Shown here: positions 49,829 to 57,641 of the stretch, one piece after another
Numbering within the stretch: the stretch's first letter is position 1
Layout of the letters: each line of letters opens with the position of its first letter
Assembly (NCBI GenBank): GCA_964423795.1
Contig: CAYRGC010000001.1
Location: 92,356 to 156,355, forward strand
DNA from: CAYRGC01 sp964423795
GTDB lineage: Bacteria > Patescibacteriota > Gracilibacteria > Peribacterales > Peribacteraceae
DNA: 64,000 nucleotides
Direction of reading: 5' to 3'
Notes under the pieces: generated by a model
What the model was told of the DNA's origin: nothing
Seen by the model: the letters and a program-made list of their open reading frames with translations, nothing else
The model's database searches: none
Translations under genes and position numbers: made by a program

Positions 49829-51514
49829 CTATTTGGCTTCCGAAAGCAGGGAGCTCATGCTCTCGCGCCGCATCGCGAGCCGCACGAGCTTGAGCGTTTC
49901 GTAATCGACCATCTGCTCAAGCGCCTCGTAGACGGGCTTCAGGCGATCGGTGCCGAGCTCGGAAAACCGATCCCGGATCTCGTCGGCTTCGTCGACGCTC
50001 TCGATCAGGTATTCCAAACTCGGGCAGATCTTCTGCTCCACGAACTTCTCGATGTAGTCGAGCACCGTGCCGTAGCTCAGGTCCGTCGCCTTGAGGATGT
50101 CCCCGAGCGGCATCTTCGCTTCGAGGCTCTGGAAGATGAGCGCCGCGCGGCCTTTCTTCACGCCGCCCTTCGGTTTCTTCTCGGGGATCTCGAGCTTCGC
50201 GACCACCTTCGGCTCGTAGAGGGCGCGCGGGACGTACTTCGTGAAGGCTTCGGCGAGGCCGTCGTAGAACTTCGTCACGAGCGGTTCCGCGCGGATCGAG
50301 TGCGGGTTCCACTTCTCGATCGTGAGGCCCGCGGAGGACCGCACCCGACTCAGGGCCACGTACGCCTGACCCGGCTCCCACAGGTGCTCCAAATTCACGA
50401 CCATGCGGTCGAGCGAGGCGCCCTGGGCTTTATGGATCGTCGTGGCCCAGGCGAGCGTGACCGGGAAGTTCCACGCCACCGCCACCTCCTTGCCGTCGCC
50501 GTCCAGGTAATTGAACCCTTCGCGCTCGCAGTCGATCACGTCGCCGTTCAGAAGCTCCACGCTGATGCACTCGTCGCGGATGCTCCGGACATAGCCGAGC
50601 GAACCGTTCACGTAACGCATCTTCCCGCTCTGGTCGTTGCGGCGCATCATCACGAGCGCGCCGCGCTTGAGGACGAGCGTGTCCGGGATCGGCACCGATT
50701 TCCGCGTGGCCTCGATGTACCGGTCCTCGCCCTCGTACGTGGTCTCGAAGGAGTACGTGGGGCCGTCGATGCTCGAAAGGCGCATCTGGTTGAACCGCTC
50801 CGCCTGCGCGCGGTGGGGGAAGAGGCGCGTGGCGTCGCTCAGGTCGTCGGCCACGTCCGTCCGCGCGTTCAAAAAGTCGACCACCTCCTGGTTCACCGTC
50901 CCGACGCGCACGAAGTTGAGGATCTTCAAAAACTCGAGATCCTGCGTGCGCATGACAGTGCTGAGCAGCGCGGGCTGGAAGTCGCTCGCTTCCCACGCCT
51001 CATGTGTGAAGGCCCAGTCCTTCGCGACGTTGTCCCGCGCGATGGGCGGCAGCTGCGCGAAGTCGCCGACGGCAATGATTCGGAGCCCGCCCCACGGCGA
51101 TTCGTCCTTGCGTACCGCGCGCGCGATGGCCTCCGCCGCCGCGATGGCGATGCCCGGGAGCATGGAGACTTCGTCGATGATCACGCACGCCGCGCGGTTC
51201 AAGCGATACGCGAGCTTGCGGTTCCGGATGGCCCTCCGCACCGTCTCCTCCGCACCGCCTTCCAGGATCCCGAGACCGAAGAAGCTGTGGAACGTGCGCC
51301 CGCCGACCAAGACCGCCGCGGCACCCGTGCTCGCGACGATGGGGAAGTCCTCGGCGTTCTTGTCCTTAAGGTAGTGATTCAATAGAAAACTCTTCCCCGT
51401 CCCGGCGGCACCCGTGAGGAACACGTTGCCTTGGCACTTGAGCACCTCCAGCGCCTTCGACTGGCAGGAGGTGAGAGAAGCGGCTGCCGAGTCTTTGAAT
51501 GGCGATGACTTCAA
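49829..51514 (-). CDS. PIF1/RecD-like SF1B DNA helicase with C-terminal helix-turn-helix
   Basis: A 561-residue ATP-dependent 5'-3' helicase. Walker A GAAGTGKSFLLNHYL (about 35-49), motif Ia ASTGAAAVLVGGRTFHSFFGLG, Walker B VIIDEVSMLPG, motif III IAVGDFAQLPPI, motif V/VI WATTIHKAQGASLDRMVVNL and AYVALSRVRS. From about residue 440 comes a basic linker, then LIFQSLEAKMPLGDILKATDLSYGTVLDYIEKF, a helix-turn-helix like the one after RecQ/PIF1 helicases. The enzyme would resolve G-quadruplexes or assist replication, relevant in a GC-rich genome. The start is TTG at 51514. Confidence 0.9.
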   Translation of the reverse strand: MKSSPFKDSAAASLTSCQSKALEVLKCQGNVFLTGAAGTGKSFLLNHYLKDKNAEDFPIVASTGAAAVLVGGRTFHSFFGLGILEGGAEETVRRAIRNRKLAYRLNRAACVIIDEVSMLPGIAIAAAEAIARAVRKDESPWGGLRIIAVGDFAQLPPIARDNVAKDWAFTHEAWEASDFQPALLSTVMRTQDLEFLKILNFVRVGTVNQEVVDFLNARTDVADDLSDATRLFPHRAQAERFNQMRLSSIDGPTYSFETTYEGEDRYIEATRKSVPIPDTLVLKRGALVMMRRNDQSGKMRYVNGSLGYVRSIRDECISVELLNGDVIDCEREGFNYLDGDGKEVAVAWNFPVTLAWATTIHKAQGASLDRMVVNLEHLWEPGQAYVALSRVRSSAGLTIEKWNPHSIRAEPLVTKFYDGLAEAFTKYVPRALYEPKVVAKLEIPEKKPKGGVKKGRAALIFQSLEAKMPLGDILKATDLSYGTVLDYIEKFVEQKICPSLEYLIESVDEADEIRDRFSELGTDRLKPVYEALEQMVDYETLKLVRLAMRRESMSSLLSEAK

Positions 51515-51530
51515 GGCTCCGTATTCAACA

Positions 51531-52355
51531 CTATCTGGGGGCTCTTTGAATAGTTATAGGTGAAACCACTTCCATTTTCGTCACGCTATTTAATTGCTCT
51601 TTTAATAGCTGAGTTTGCTGATGCTGCAAAAGAATTCCATAAATCGACAAAATTAATGCTAAAACCGATAGCACAAAGGTTGAACCTAAGAGCCAAAAGG
51701 AAAAAACATTATTGCGAATTTCATTATGACGGAAAAACGATGTCCGCAATTTATCAATCGCTGTGGATAATTTATCTAAAGTTTTCTCGCGAAGGTTACT
51801 TATGCATGTAGTTAAGTAATCCTCCTGCTTGGGCGATTGCAATTCTTCGTTATCAAACAACGAAAGCATGTATAGCTTGTGATAATCACGTGCACAATCG
51901 CTTACTATTCCAAGTAATCTAAAATACGTCTTTCTTTCATCCCTGAAATTGCCATTTTGTTTAGCAAAAGCCTCATAAATTTCATCCTCAAAGGCTCTAC
52001 ATTGATATTCAAAATTCGAAATGTATTTCATCATGAACCTCCTCCAAATTTTTCTCATTTCCTCTGAACCATTTTGAATCCATAGAGATAGATCTGCTTT
52101 CTGCTGCGGCGTTGCAGAATTCTCCTGAAAAAACTTTTTAATTTTTAAATCGAATTCTCTGATTTCTGCAGCCATGAAATTGAGCTCATCTTCCCAATTT
52201 GAACCTATAACCCATGCCCTCTCATCTTTGGAGTCTCTCCATTTAATATTCTCTTCAAACAACGGACGAGCTTTTTGTGCCAATGGGAAAATGGCTTCAA
52301 GTATGTGAAATCGAGCGTCAAATCTTTGTAATTGCATCGGCGAGAGGTTTCCCAT
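51531..52355 (-). CDS. AT-rich orphan gene: helical protein with C-terminal membrane anchor
   Basis: A 274-residue protein encoded in DNA that is strikingly AT-rich compared with everything around it. It is rich in charged and aromatic residues and predicted helical (RFDARFHILEAIFPLAQKAR, MAAEIREFDLKIKKFFQEN). One membrane segment lies near residues 222-244 (FWLLGSTFVLSVLALILSIYG), followed by about 28 residues. No signal peptide. I do not recognise a family. Composition and codon use point to recent horizontal transfer. Such cytoplasmic helical domains with a C-terminal anchor occur in phage-defence effectors and in phage-carried genes, but nothing here proves either. Confidence 0.75.
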   Translation of the reverse strand: MGNLSPMQLQRFDARFHILEAIFPLAQKARPLFEENIKWRDSKDERAWVIGSNWEDELNFMAAEIREFDLKIKKFFQENSATPQQKADLSLWIQNGSEEMRKIWRRFMMKYISNFEYQCRAFEDEIYEAFAKQNGNFRDERKTYFRLLGIVSDCARDYHKLYMLSLFDNEELQSPKQEDYLTTCISNLREKTLDKLSTAIDKLRTSFFRHNEIRNNVFSFWLLGSTFVLSVLALILSIYGILLQHQQTQLLKEQLNSVTKMEVVSPITIQRAPR

Positions 52356-52407
52356 TATTTAATATTAACAAATAGTTTTGTCTTTCGTTAATCTGTGACA
52401 AACATAG

Positions 52408-53397
52408 CTAATCCTTCAAATACATATCGATATTCCTCAAATGTTCCTCGTACGTCTTGGAGCAGTGGATCTGGCGGTCGTTATCGTGGAGGTAGAAGAG
52501 GCAGTCCGTCTCCTCGGGGTTGATCACCGCCTTGATGGCGTCCATGCCGGGGTTACTGATCGGTTGCGGGGGAAGGCCGGGGTACATGTACGTGTTGTAG
52601 GGCGAGTCGGTCTTCTTGATCGCGACATCGATCGGCGCCCAGTAGCCCTCGCCCTCGTCGCCGCGCATGAATTGGAGGGTCGCGTCCACTTCCAGCTTCA
52701 TCTTCTGGAGCAGGCGGTTCCACAGCACGCCCGCGATGAGCGCCATGTCGCTCTTGCCGCCCGCCTCGCGCTGGATGATGGAAGCGAGCTTCACGGCAGT
52801 GTCGTACTTGATGTTCTGCGCGCGCAGCTCCGGGAGCAGGGGATCGAAGTTCTCGTTGAAGCGGTTCACGAAGCGCTTCGCGACTTCGGCGGGCGTCTCG
52901 TCGGTCGGGATCAGATAGGTATCCGGGAAGTAGAACCCGTCCGCGAGGTCGTACGGATGCGGGACGTCGGCGAGGAGGAACGCGTCGCGCTCGGACTCGT
53001 CCCACGTAAAGGCTTGCTGCAGCTTGTCGGCGACCTGCTCGCGGCGGAGCCCTTCCGGGATCGTGATCCACCGGAGCGGGGGATCGGACGTGAGGAGACC
53101 TGCCATCTGCCACGAGCTCATCTCCGCGTTGAGGCGGTAGCCGCCCGGAGCGATGCGCCCGTAGCCGCCGTGGAGAAGCATCGAGAGCGCGAGGAGCGGA
53201 CGCCCCTGCGCGTACTCCTGGGTGAGTAACTTCTCTTTGATCTCCGCCGTCTCGGCGTTGCGGCCGACGACGAAGATGGAGGCCGTCTCTGCATCGACGG
53301 GGAGCCGCGAGCACGCGCGGAGGCTCAAGAGCACCAGACCGATCGCACTCAGCGCGATCACGAGCGGGGCCTTATGGCGGGGATGACGGCGGCGCAT
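52408..53397 (-). CDS. mltG: Endolytic murein transglycosylase MltG
   Basis: A 329-residue membrane-anchored enzyme that cuts nascent glycan strands and helps set their length. One N-terminal membrane helix (APLVIALSAIGLVLLSLRA), a LysM-like part (about 80-125), then the YceG/MltG core: DGFYFPDTYLIP, ASIIQREAGGKSDMALIAGVLWNRL with the catalytic Glu in QREA, LEVDATLQF, and SPYNTYMYPGLPPQPISNPG, ending in a LFYLHDNDRQIHCSKTYEEH segment. All family motifs are present. An extended TGCTACGCT -10 box lies 13 nt before the ATG. Confidence 0.95.
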   Translation of the reverse strand: MRRRHPRHKAPLVIALSAIGLVLLSLRACSRLPVDAETASIFVVGRNAETAEIKEKLLTQEYAQGRPLLALSMLLHGGYGRIAPGGYRLNAEMSSWQMAGLLTSDPPLRWITIPEGLRREQVADKLQQAFTWDESERDAFLLADVPHPYDLADGFYFPDTYLIPTDETPAEVAKRFVNRFNENFDPLLPELRAQNIKYDTAVKLASIIQREAGGKSDMALIAGVLWNRLLQKMKLEVDATLQFMRGDEGEGYWAPIDVAIKKTDSPYNTYMYPGLPPQPISNPGMDAIKAVINPEETDCLFYLHDNDRQIHCSKTYEEHLRNIDMYLKD

Positions 53398-53470
53398 ACG
53401 GATGGCTCCCAGCGTAGCATTGTTCGCGATGCGACGCGGAATAGTTGACTACGGGCGAAGGAATGTTTGA

Positions 53471-55258
53471 ATGTGCGCCCCCATGACTCCGGAGAAGAAT
53501 TTTTTGGACGGCTACGTGCGGTCGCTCGAGAGGGCGATCGGGCAGAGCTTCCCGCAGATCCACGCCGGCATGGTCCAGGAATTCGTGAGCCGGATGATCT
53601 CCTGCATGCACTACTCGCCGGCAGACCGGGAAATCCAGACATTCGTCACGACGAATGACGCGCAGGAAATGAGCGCTATCCTGCGCAAATTGGAACCGTA
53701 CGTGCGGTACCGTTTGCAGATACTGCTCGGCAGGCTCATACCCTTCGACTATTACCTCCCGCGTTTGCTGCAGGAGGCGAACTTTCCGCCCGAGATGCCG
53801 CCCATGCGCGACATCATGGGGTCGGACACGGACATCGGCTACCGCAGGGCCGCGGTCGTCATTCAGCGTTCGCTCCAGCAGCCCGAGGGGAAAAACCTGC
53901 ATTTCGGCGCCAAGGAACTTTTGGATTACTGCAAGAACTTCGCGCCGACGAACGCGAACGGAACCATGGTCTCGCTGCAGGAGCTGCACTCCCTCTGCCG
54001 CACCGACGAAGACGCCCTCCGTTTCATGGAAGGATTCACGGAGCGCATGGAGGAGCAGGCGGCGCGCGCCGACGCCTTCTGCCGGAAGGTGCTCTTCGTG
54101 CCCCGCTCCGCCGACGCCACCGACGGCGGCGCCTCCGACCTGACTCCAGGCGACAAGGAAGACATCCGCGTCTTCGCCCTCTATCTCTGCGAGCTCATAA
54201 GCGTGCTTGCGAAAGACTTCCTCGTCCTCGATCCCGCGCTCGATCTGCAAAGCATCGGGAACCACGCCGAGGGACGCGTGATGTATGAGACGGGGGAACG
54301 CGTGGTGTTTTCGTTCCTGCAGCAACGGTTTCCGGCGATGTTCCGGTCGATCCTGGACCTCCCGGACGAGCAACGCGCAGAAGCCACCGCGAACAGAATG
54401 CAAACCTGGTCGAGCATCGAGCGGGTCATCGGGACGCTGCAGGAGCACATGCAGGCGGGCCTGCAGCACCGCAAGACGCTGCGCCCGAAAACAGTCGAGC
54501 GGCTCATGACGACGAGCGCGTTCCTCGGCTACTTCGGCAAGGAACTGCACGACATCATCTTGCTGACGCAGGAGGCGGATAACTTCGACTTTGACTTCGA
54601 CTTCGACGCGTTCGACGAGCCCTTGGAGTCCCGCCCCGCGCGGACCGGACCGAACGCGAACGTGATCAACCTGACCACGTACCCGCACGTCAGCGAGTGC
54701 ATCGGCATCCAGGCCGTGCCCGGAGCCACGCGGGGCATAGCCATGCATAAGGAGACGTCATGGAAAGACGCGAGCGGCAAACCCCTGATAGTCAGAAGCG
54801 GAATCCACCTGCATCGCGACGGCGGGAAGGCGTGCGCCGCAGCCTCGAGCACCTTGCCGCTCGAGAAGATCTTCCATCCCGAACATCCGATCTGCGTGCG
54901 CGCGGCCTCGTTCCGCGAGTTCACCCTGCGCGTGCTGCACGATTTCGAGGACATGACGACGGACCTGGGGCTCGGCGGCCTCAGCGCGATGGGAGCGGAG
55001 GTCCCCGTGACGGCGCTCGTGTCCATGTGCGATCACGTGACCGATGAAAACAGCTGGTTCTATGCCTTGCCCCGCGCGGCCGCCGAGACGCTCGGCGCCG
55101 CGAGCCGCATCCGGGAACTCACGCCCGAGGAGCTGGATCTCGTCACGAAGAGGGCGAGCGGACCGATCGCCGATCCCGTGGCCATCGACATCGAGGAAGG
55201 CGGCGGCGATGAGGCGGAAGCGGAGCCGTCCGAAACGCCGGATCTCGCGCTGGCGTGA
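53471..55258 (+). CDS. Large orphan protein, 595 aa
   Basis: A soluble 595-residue protein with no recognised domain, signal peptide or membrane helix. The first 360 residues are mostly helical. Near residue 375 there is an acidic-aromatic repeat (NFDFDFDFDAFDEP) encoded by repeated TTCGAC hexamers, probably a flexible joint. The remainder looks alpha/beta (CIGIQAVPGATRGIAMHKET, IRVRSGIHLHRDGG-like stretch) and ends in an acidic tail (EEGGGDEAEAEPSE). ATG 53471 overlaps a possible -10 (TTGAAT, 16 bp after TTGACT), so ATG 53483 may be the true start. A GC hairpin with six T follows the stop. Confidence 0.72.
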   Translation: MCAPMTPEKNFLDGYVRSLERAIGQSFPQIHAGMVQEFVSRMISCMHYSPADREIQTFVTTNDAQEMSAILRKLEPYVRYRLQILLGRLIPFDYYLPRLLQEANFPPEMPPMRDIMGSDTDIGYRRAAVVIQRSLQQPEGKNLHFGAKELLDYCKNFAPTNANGTMVSLQELHSLCRTDEDALRFMEGFTERMEEQAARADAFCRKVLFVPRSADATDGGASDLTPGDKEDIRVFALYLCELISVLAKDFLVLDPALDLQSIGNHAEGRVMYETGERVVFSFLQQRFPAMFRSILDLPDEQRAEATANRMQTWSSIERVIGTLQEHMQAGLQHRKTLRPKTVERLMTTSAFLGYFGKELHDIILLTQEADNFDFDFDFDAFDEPLESRPARTGPNANVINLTTYPHVSECIGIQAVPGATRGIAMHKETSWKDASGKPLIVRSGIHLHRDGGKACAAASSTLPLEKIFHPEHPICVRAASFREFTLRVLHDFEDMTTDLGLGGLSAMGAEVPVTALVSMCDHVTDENSWFYALPRAAAETLGAASRIRELTPEELDLVTKRASGPIADPVAIDIEEGGGDEAEAEPSETPDLALA

Positions 55259-55282
55259 GAAGAACGCGCCGGCGACGAACCG

Positions 55283-55303
55283 AGCGGAATATTCCGCTTT
55301 TTT
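55283..55303 (+). terminator. Intrinsic terminator of the 595-aa gene
   Basis: Palindrome AGCGGAATATTCCGCT (55283-55298) followed by a run of six T, 25 nt after the stop codon. Confidence 0.75.
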
Positions 55304-55315
55304 CCGCGGTAAGGA

Positions 55316-55344
55316 TTGACCGGGCCCGTCGTCTTCCGTATCGT
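55316..55344 (+). promoter_or_regulatory. Promoter of the marR-ABC operon
   Basis: TTGACC (55316-55321), exactly 17 bp, TATCGT (55339-55344). The transcript should begin near 55351, at the edge of the inverted repeat described next. Confidence 0.65.
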
Positions 55345-55352
55345 TAAGTGCC

Positions 55353-55372
55353 TTCACTATTAAGTAGTTGAA
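55353..55372 (+). promoter_or_regulatory. Probable MarR operator
   Basis: Imperfect inverted repeat TTCA-CTA / TAG-TTGAA, centred about 20 bp after the -10 box and covering the TTG start codon of marR. MarR regulators commonly bind such sites and repress their own operon. Autoregulation is an inference. Confidence 0.5.
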
Positions 55373-55799
55373 AGAACGTCAGAAACTCGTCGGCGACTTC
55401 CTCCAGGGTCTCGGGGTCCTGAAGCGCCTGCTGATGACCTCGGCGCCGGGCAGGAAAGGGGACCGGAGCGATTGCCCGACCCGCGCGCAGATGGCGATCC
55501 TCATGGTCGTGTCGCACTACGGACCGCAGACGATCAAGGACCTGGCCGAGCGCTTCGGCATGAGCCCCAGCGCCGTGACGCAGACGGTCGACGGCCTCGT
55601 GCAGGAGAAGCTGCTCGAGCGCAGGGAAGGGGAGCAGGACCGCCGCCAGGTATTCGTCTCGCTCACGGCGAAGGGGAAGGTGATGGCTGCCGAGGCGAGG
55701 AAGGAGCAGGTGCGCGTCGTCACGAAACTCCTCGAGCCCCTGAGCGACGAGGAACTGATCGTGCTCCTTACCCTTCACCGCAAGATCGCCCAGATCTGA
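55368..55799 (+). CDS. MarR-family transcriptional regulator
   Basis: A 143-residue winged-helix regulator. The DNA-binding helix is MSPSAVTQTVDGLVQEKLLER after IKDLAERFG, followed by the wing EGEQDRRQVFVSLTAKGK, the standard MarR signature with D-R-R. N- and C-terminal helices form the dimer. The start is TTG at 55368. It is the first gene of an operon with two ABC half-transporters (2 nt to the next gene), the usual arrangement in which an exporter's substrate releases the repressor. The ligand is unknown. Confidence 0.92.
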   Translation: MKERQKLVGDFLQGLGVLKRLLMTSAPGRKGDRSDCPTRAQMAILMVVSHYGPQTIKDLAERFGMSPSAVTQTVDGLVQEKLLERREGEQDRRQVFVSLTAKGKVMAAEARKEQVRVVTKLLEPLSDEELIVLLTLHRKIAQI

Positions 55800-55801
55800 C
55801 C

Positions 55802-57634
55802 ATGCCCACACCCGCCACATCTCCGGCCGACGACAAGAAGAAAGGACCGCCCGCGCGCCCCAAGGGGCCGAGCGTGTTCCAGGTCCTAAGGCCCTACAGG
55901 GGCTGGATCGTCCTGCTCGTGCTGCTCGCGTTCGCCGTGAACGGCCTGTACCTCGTGGTGCCGGCGCTCGTCGCCCGCGGCATCGACTCCTTCTCCACGG
56001 GGACGTTCTCGCTCCCGACCGTGACGACGGAATTTCTCGCGGTCTCGGTCGCGATCTTCCTCTTCCTCTACGGGCAGAGCGCCGTGCAGACGTACGTCTC
56101 CGAGCTGGCGGCGAAAGACCTGCGCAACGCGCTCGCGGCCAAGATCTCGCGCCAGAGCAACGCGCGCCTGCAGGAGCTCACGCCGAGCGTGCTGCTCACG
56201 AACCTCACCTCCGACATCGACGCGGTGAAGCTCTTCGTCGCGCAGGCGGTGGCGTCCATCGTGTCCTCGCTCTTCATCATCATCGGCGCGAGCGTGCTCC
56301 TGCTCGTGCTCCACTGGAAGCTCGCGCTCGCGGTGCTCACGATCATCCCGCTCATCGGCGGCACGTTCTTCGTGGTCTTCCGCAAGGTCCGCGTGCTCTT
56401 CCTCGCCGCGCAGGGCGTCATCGACCGGCTCAACAAGGTCATCAACGAGAGCATCCTCGGGTCCTCCCTCATCCGCGTGATCCATTCCTCCGCGCTCGAG
56501 CGCGACAAGTTCGCCGAGGCGAACGCCAACGCGCGCGACCTCGGCATGAAGATCCTCAGGCTCTTCGCCTCGATGATCCCGATCATCACGTTCGTCTCGA
56601 ACCTGGCGGTGCTCACGATCCTCGCGCTCGGCGGCCGCTTCGTCATCGCCGGATCGCTCTCGCTGGGCAACTTCGCCGCCTTCAACAGCTACGTCGCGAT
56701 CCTCATCTTCCCGATCATCCTCATCGGCTTCATGAGCGGCGTCATCGCCCGCGCGACGGCATCGTACCAGCGCGTGAAACAGGTGCTCGATTTGCCCGAC
56801 GAGGAACGGAAAGGGACGGTGGCGGAGACGCTCAAGGGCGATATCGCCTTCGCGGACGTCACCCTCTCCTTCGGCGAGAAGACGGCGCTCAAGAACGTCT
56901 CCTTCTCCCTGCCCGGCGGCACGAAGACCGCGATCGTCGGCCCCACGGCCGCGGGCAAGACGCAATTCCTGTCGCTCCTGATCGGCCTCATCCGCCCCAC
57001 CTCGGGCACGGTGCTCTTGGACGGCCGCCCCATCGACGACTACGACCCGAAGAGCCTCCATCGCCAGGTGGGCTTCGTCTTCCAAGACAGCATTCTCTTC
57101 CACATGACGCTCCGGGAGAACATCGCCTTCGCCGAGGGCATCACGGAGGAGGACCTCCGGAAGGCCGTCGAGACCGCGGAGCTGAAGGACTTCATCGACA
57201 CGCTCCCGCAGGGGCTCGAGACCGTCGTTTCCGAGCGCGGCACCAGCCTCTCCGGCGGACAGAAGCAGCGCGTCATGCTCGCGCGGGCGCTCGCGCTCAA
57301 CCCGCGCATCCTGCTCCTCGACGACTTCACGGCGCGCGTCGACGCCCGCACGGAGCAGAAGATCCTGGAGAACGTCTTCAAAAACTACCCGAACCTGACG
57401 CTCGTCTCCGTGACGCAGAAGGTCGCCTCCGCGGAGAAGTTCGACCGGATCCTGCTCCTCATGGAGGGCGAACTGCTCGCCGAGGGAACGCACGCGCAAC
57501 TGCTCCACTCCTCGCCCGAGTACGCGCAGATCGCGCAGTCGCAACGCAGCACCAGCCATTTCGAACAGTCCCCATCCGATACTCCTCTCCCCGGTGCAGA
57601 AAGGCCGGAAGAGGGTCCCATTTCCCGGAACTGA
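55802..57634 (+). CDS. ABC exporter half-transporter with degenerate ATP site
   Basis: A 610-residue type IV ABC half-transporter. A cytoplasmic Pro-rich N-terminus precedes six membrane helices (about 35-330), then the ATPase domain (about 355-590). Walker A GPTAAGKTQ and signature LSGGQKQRV are normal, but Walker B reads ILLLDDFTARVD with Asp in place of the catalytic Glu, and the H-loop His is Gln (SVTQKVAS). Such changes mark the non-catalytic half of heterodimeric exporters (MdlA/TM287-type). The partner follows 7 nt later. Substrate unknown; regulation by the adjacent MarR protein is likely. Confidence 0.93.
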   Translation: MPTPATSPADDKKKGPPARPKGPSVFQVLRPYRGWIVLLVLLAFAVNGLYLVVPALVARGIDSFSTGTFSLPTVTTEFLAVSVAIFLFLYGQSAVQTYVSELAAKDLRNALAAKISRQSNARLQELTPSVLLTNLTSDIDAVKLFVAQAVASIVSSLFIIIGASVLLLVLHWKLALAVLTIIPLIGGTFFVVFRKVRVLFLAAQGVIDRLNKVINESILGSSLIRVIHSSALERDKFAEANANARDLGMKILRLFASMIPIITFVSNLAVLTILALGGRFVIAGSLSLGNFAAFNSYVAILIFPIILIGFMSGVIARATASYQRVKQVLDLPDEERKGTVAETLKGDIAFADVTLSFGEKTALKNVSFSLPGGTKTAIVGPTAAGKTQFLSLLIGLIRPTSGTVLLDGRPIDDYDPKSLHRQVGFVFQDSILFHMTLRENIAFAEGITEEDLRKAVETAELKDFIDTLPQGLETVVSERGTSLSGGQKQRVMLARALALNPRILLLDDFTARVDARTEQKILENVFKNYPNLTLVSVTQKVASAEKFDRILLLMEGELLAEGTHAQLLHSSPEYAQIAQSQRSTSHFEQSPSDTPLPGAERPEEGPISRN

Positions 57635-57641
57635 CAACGCC

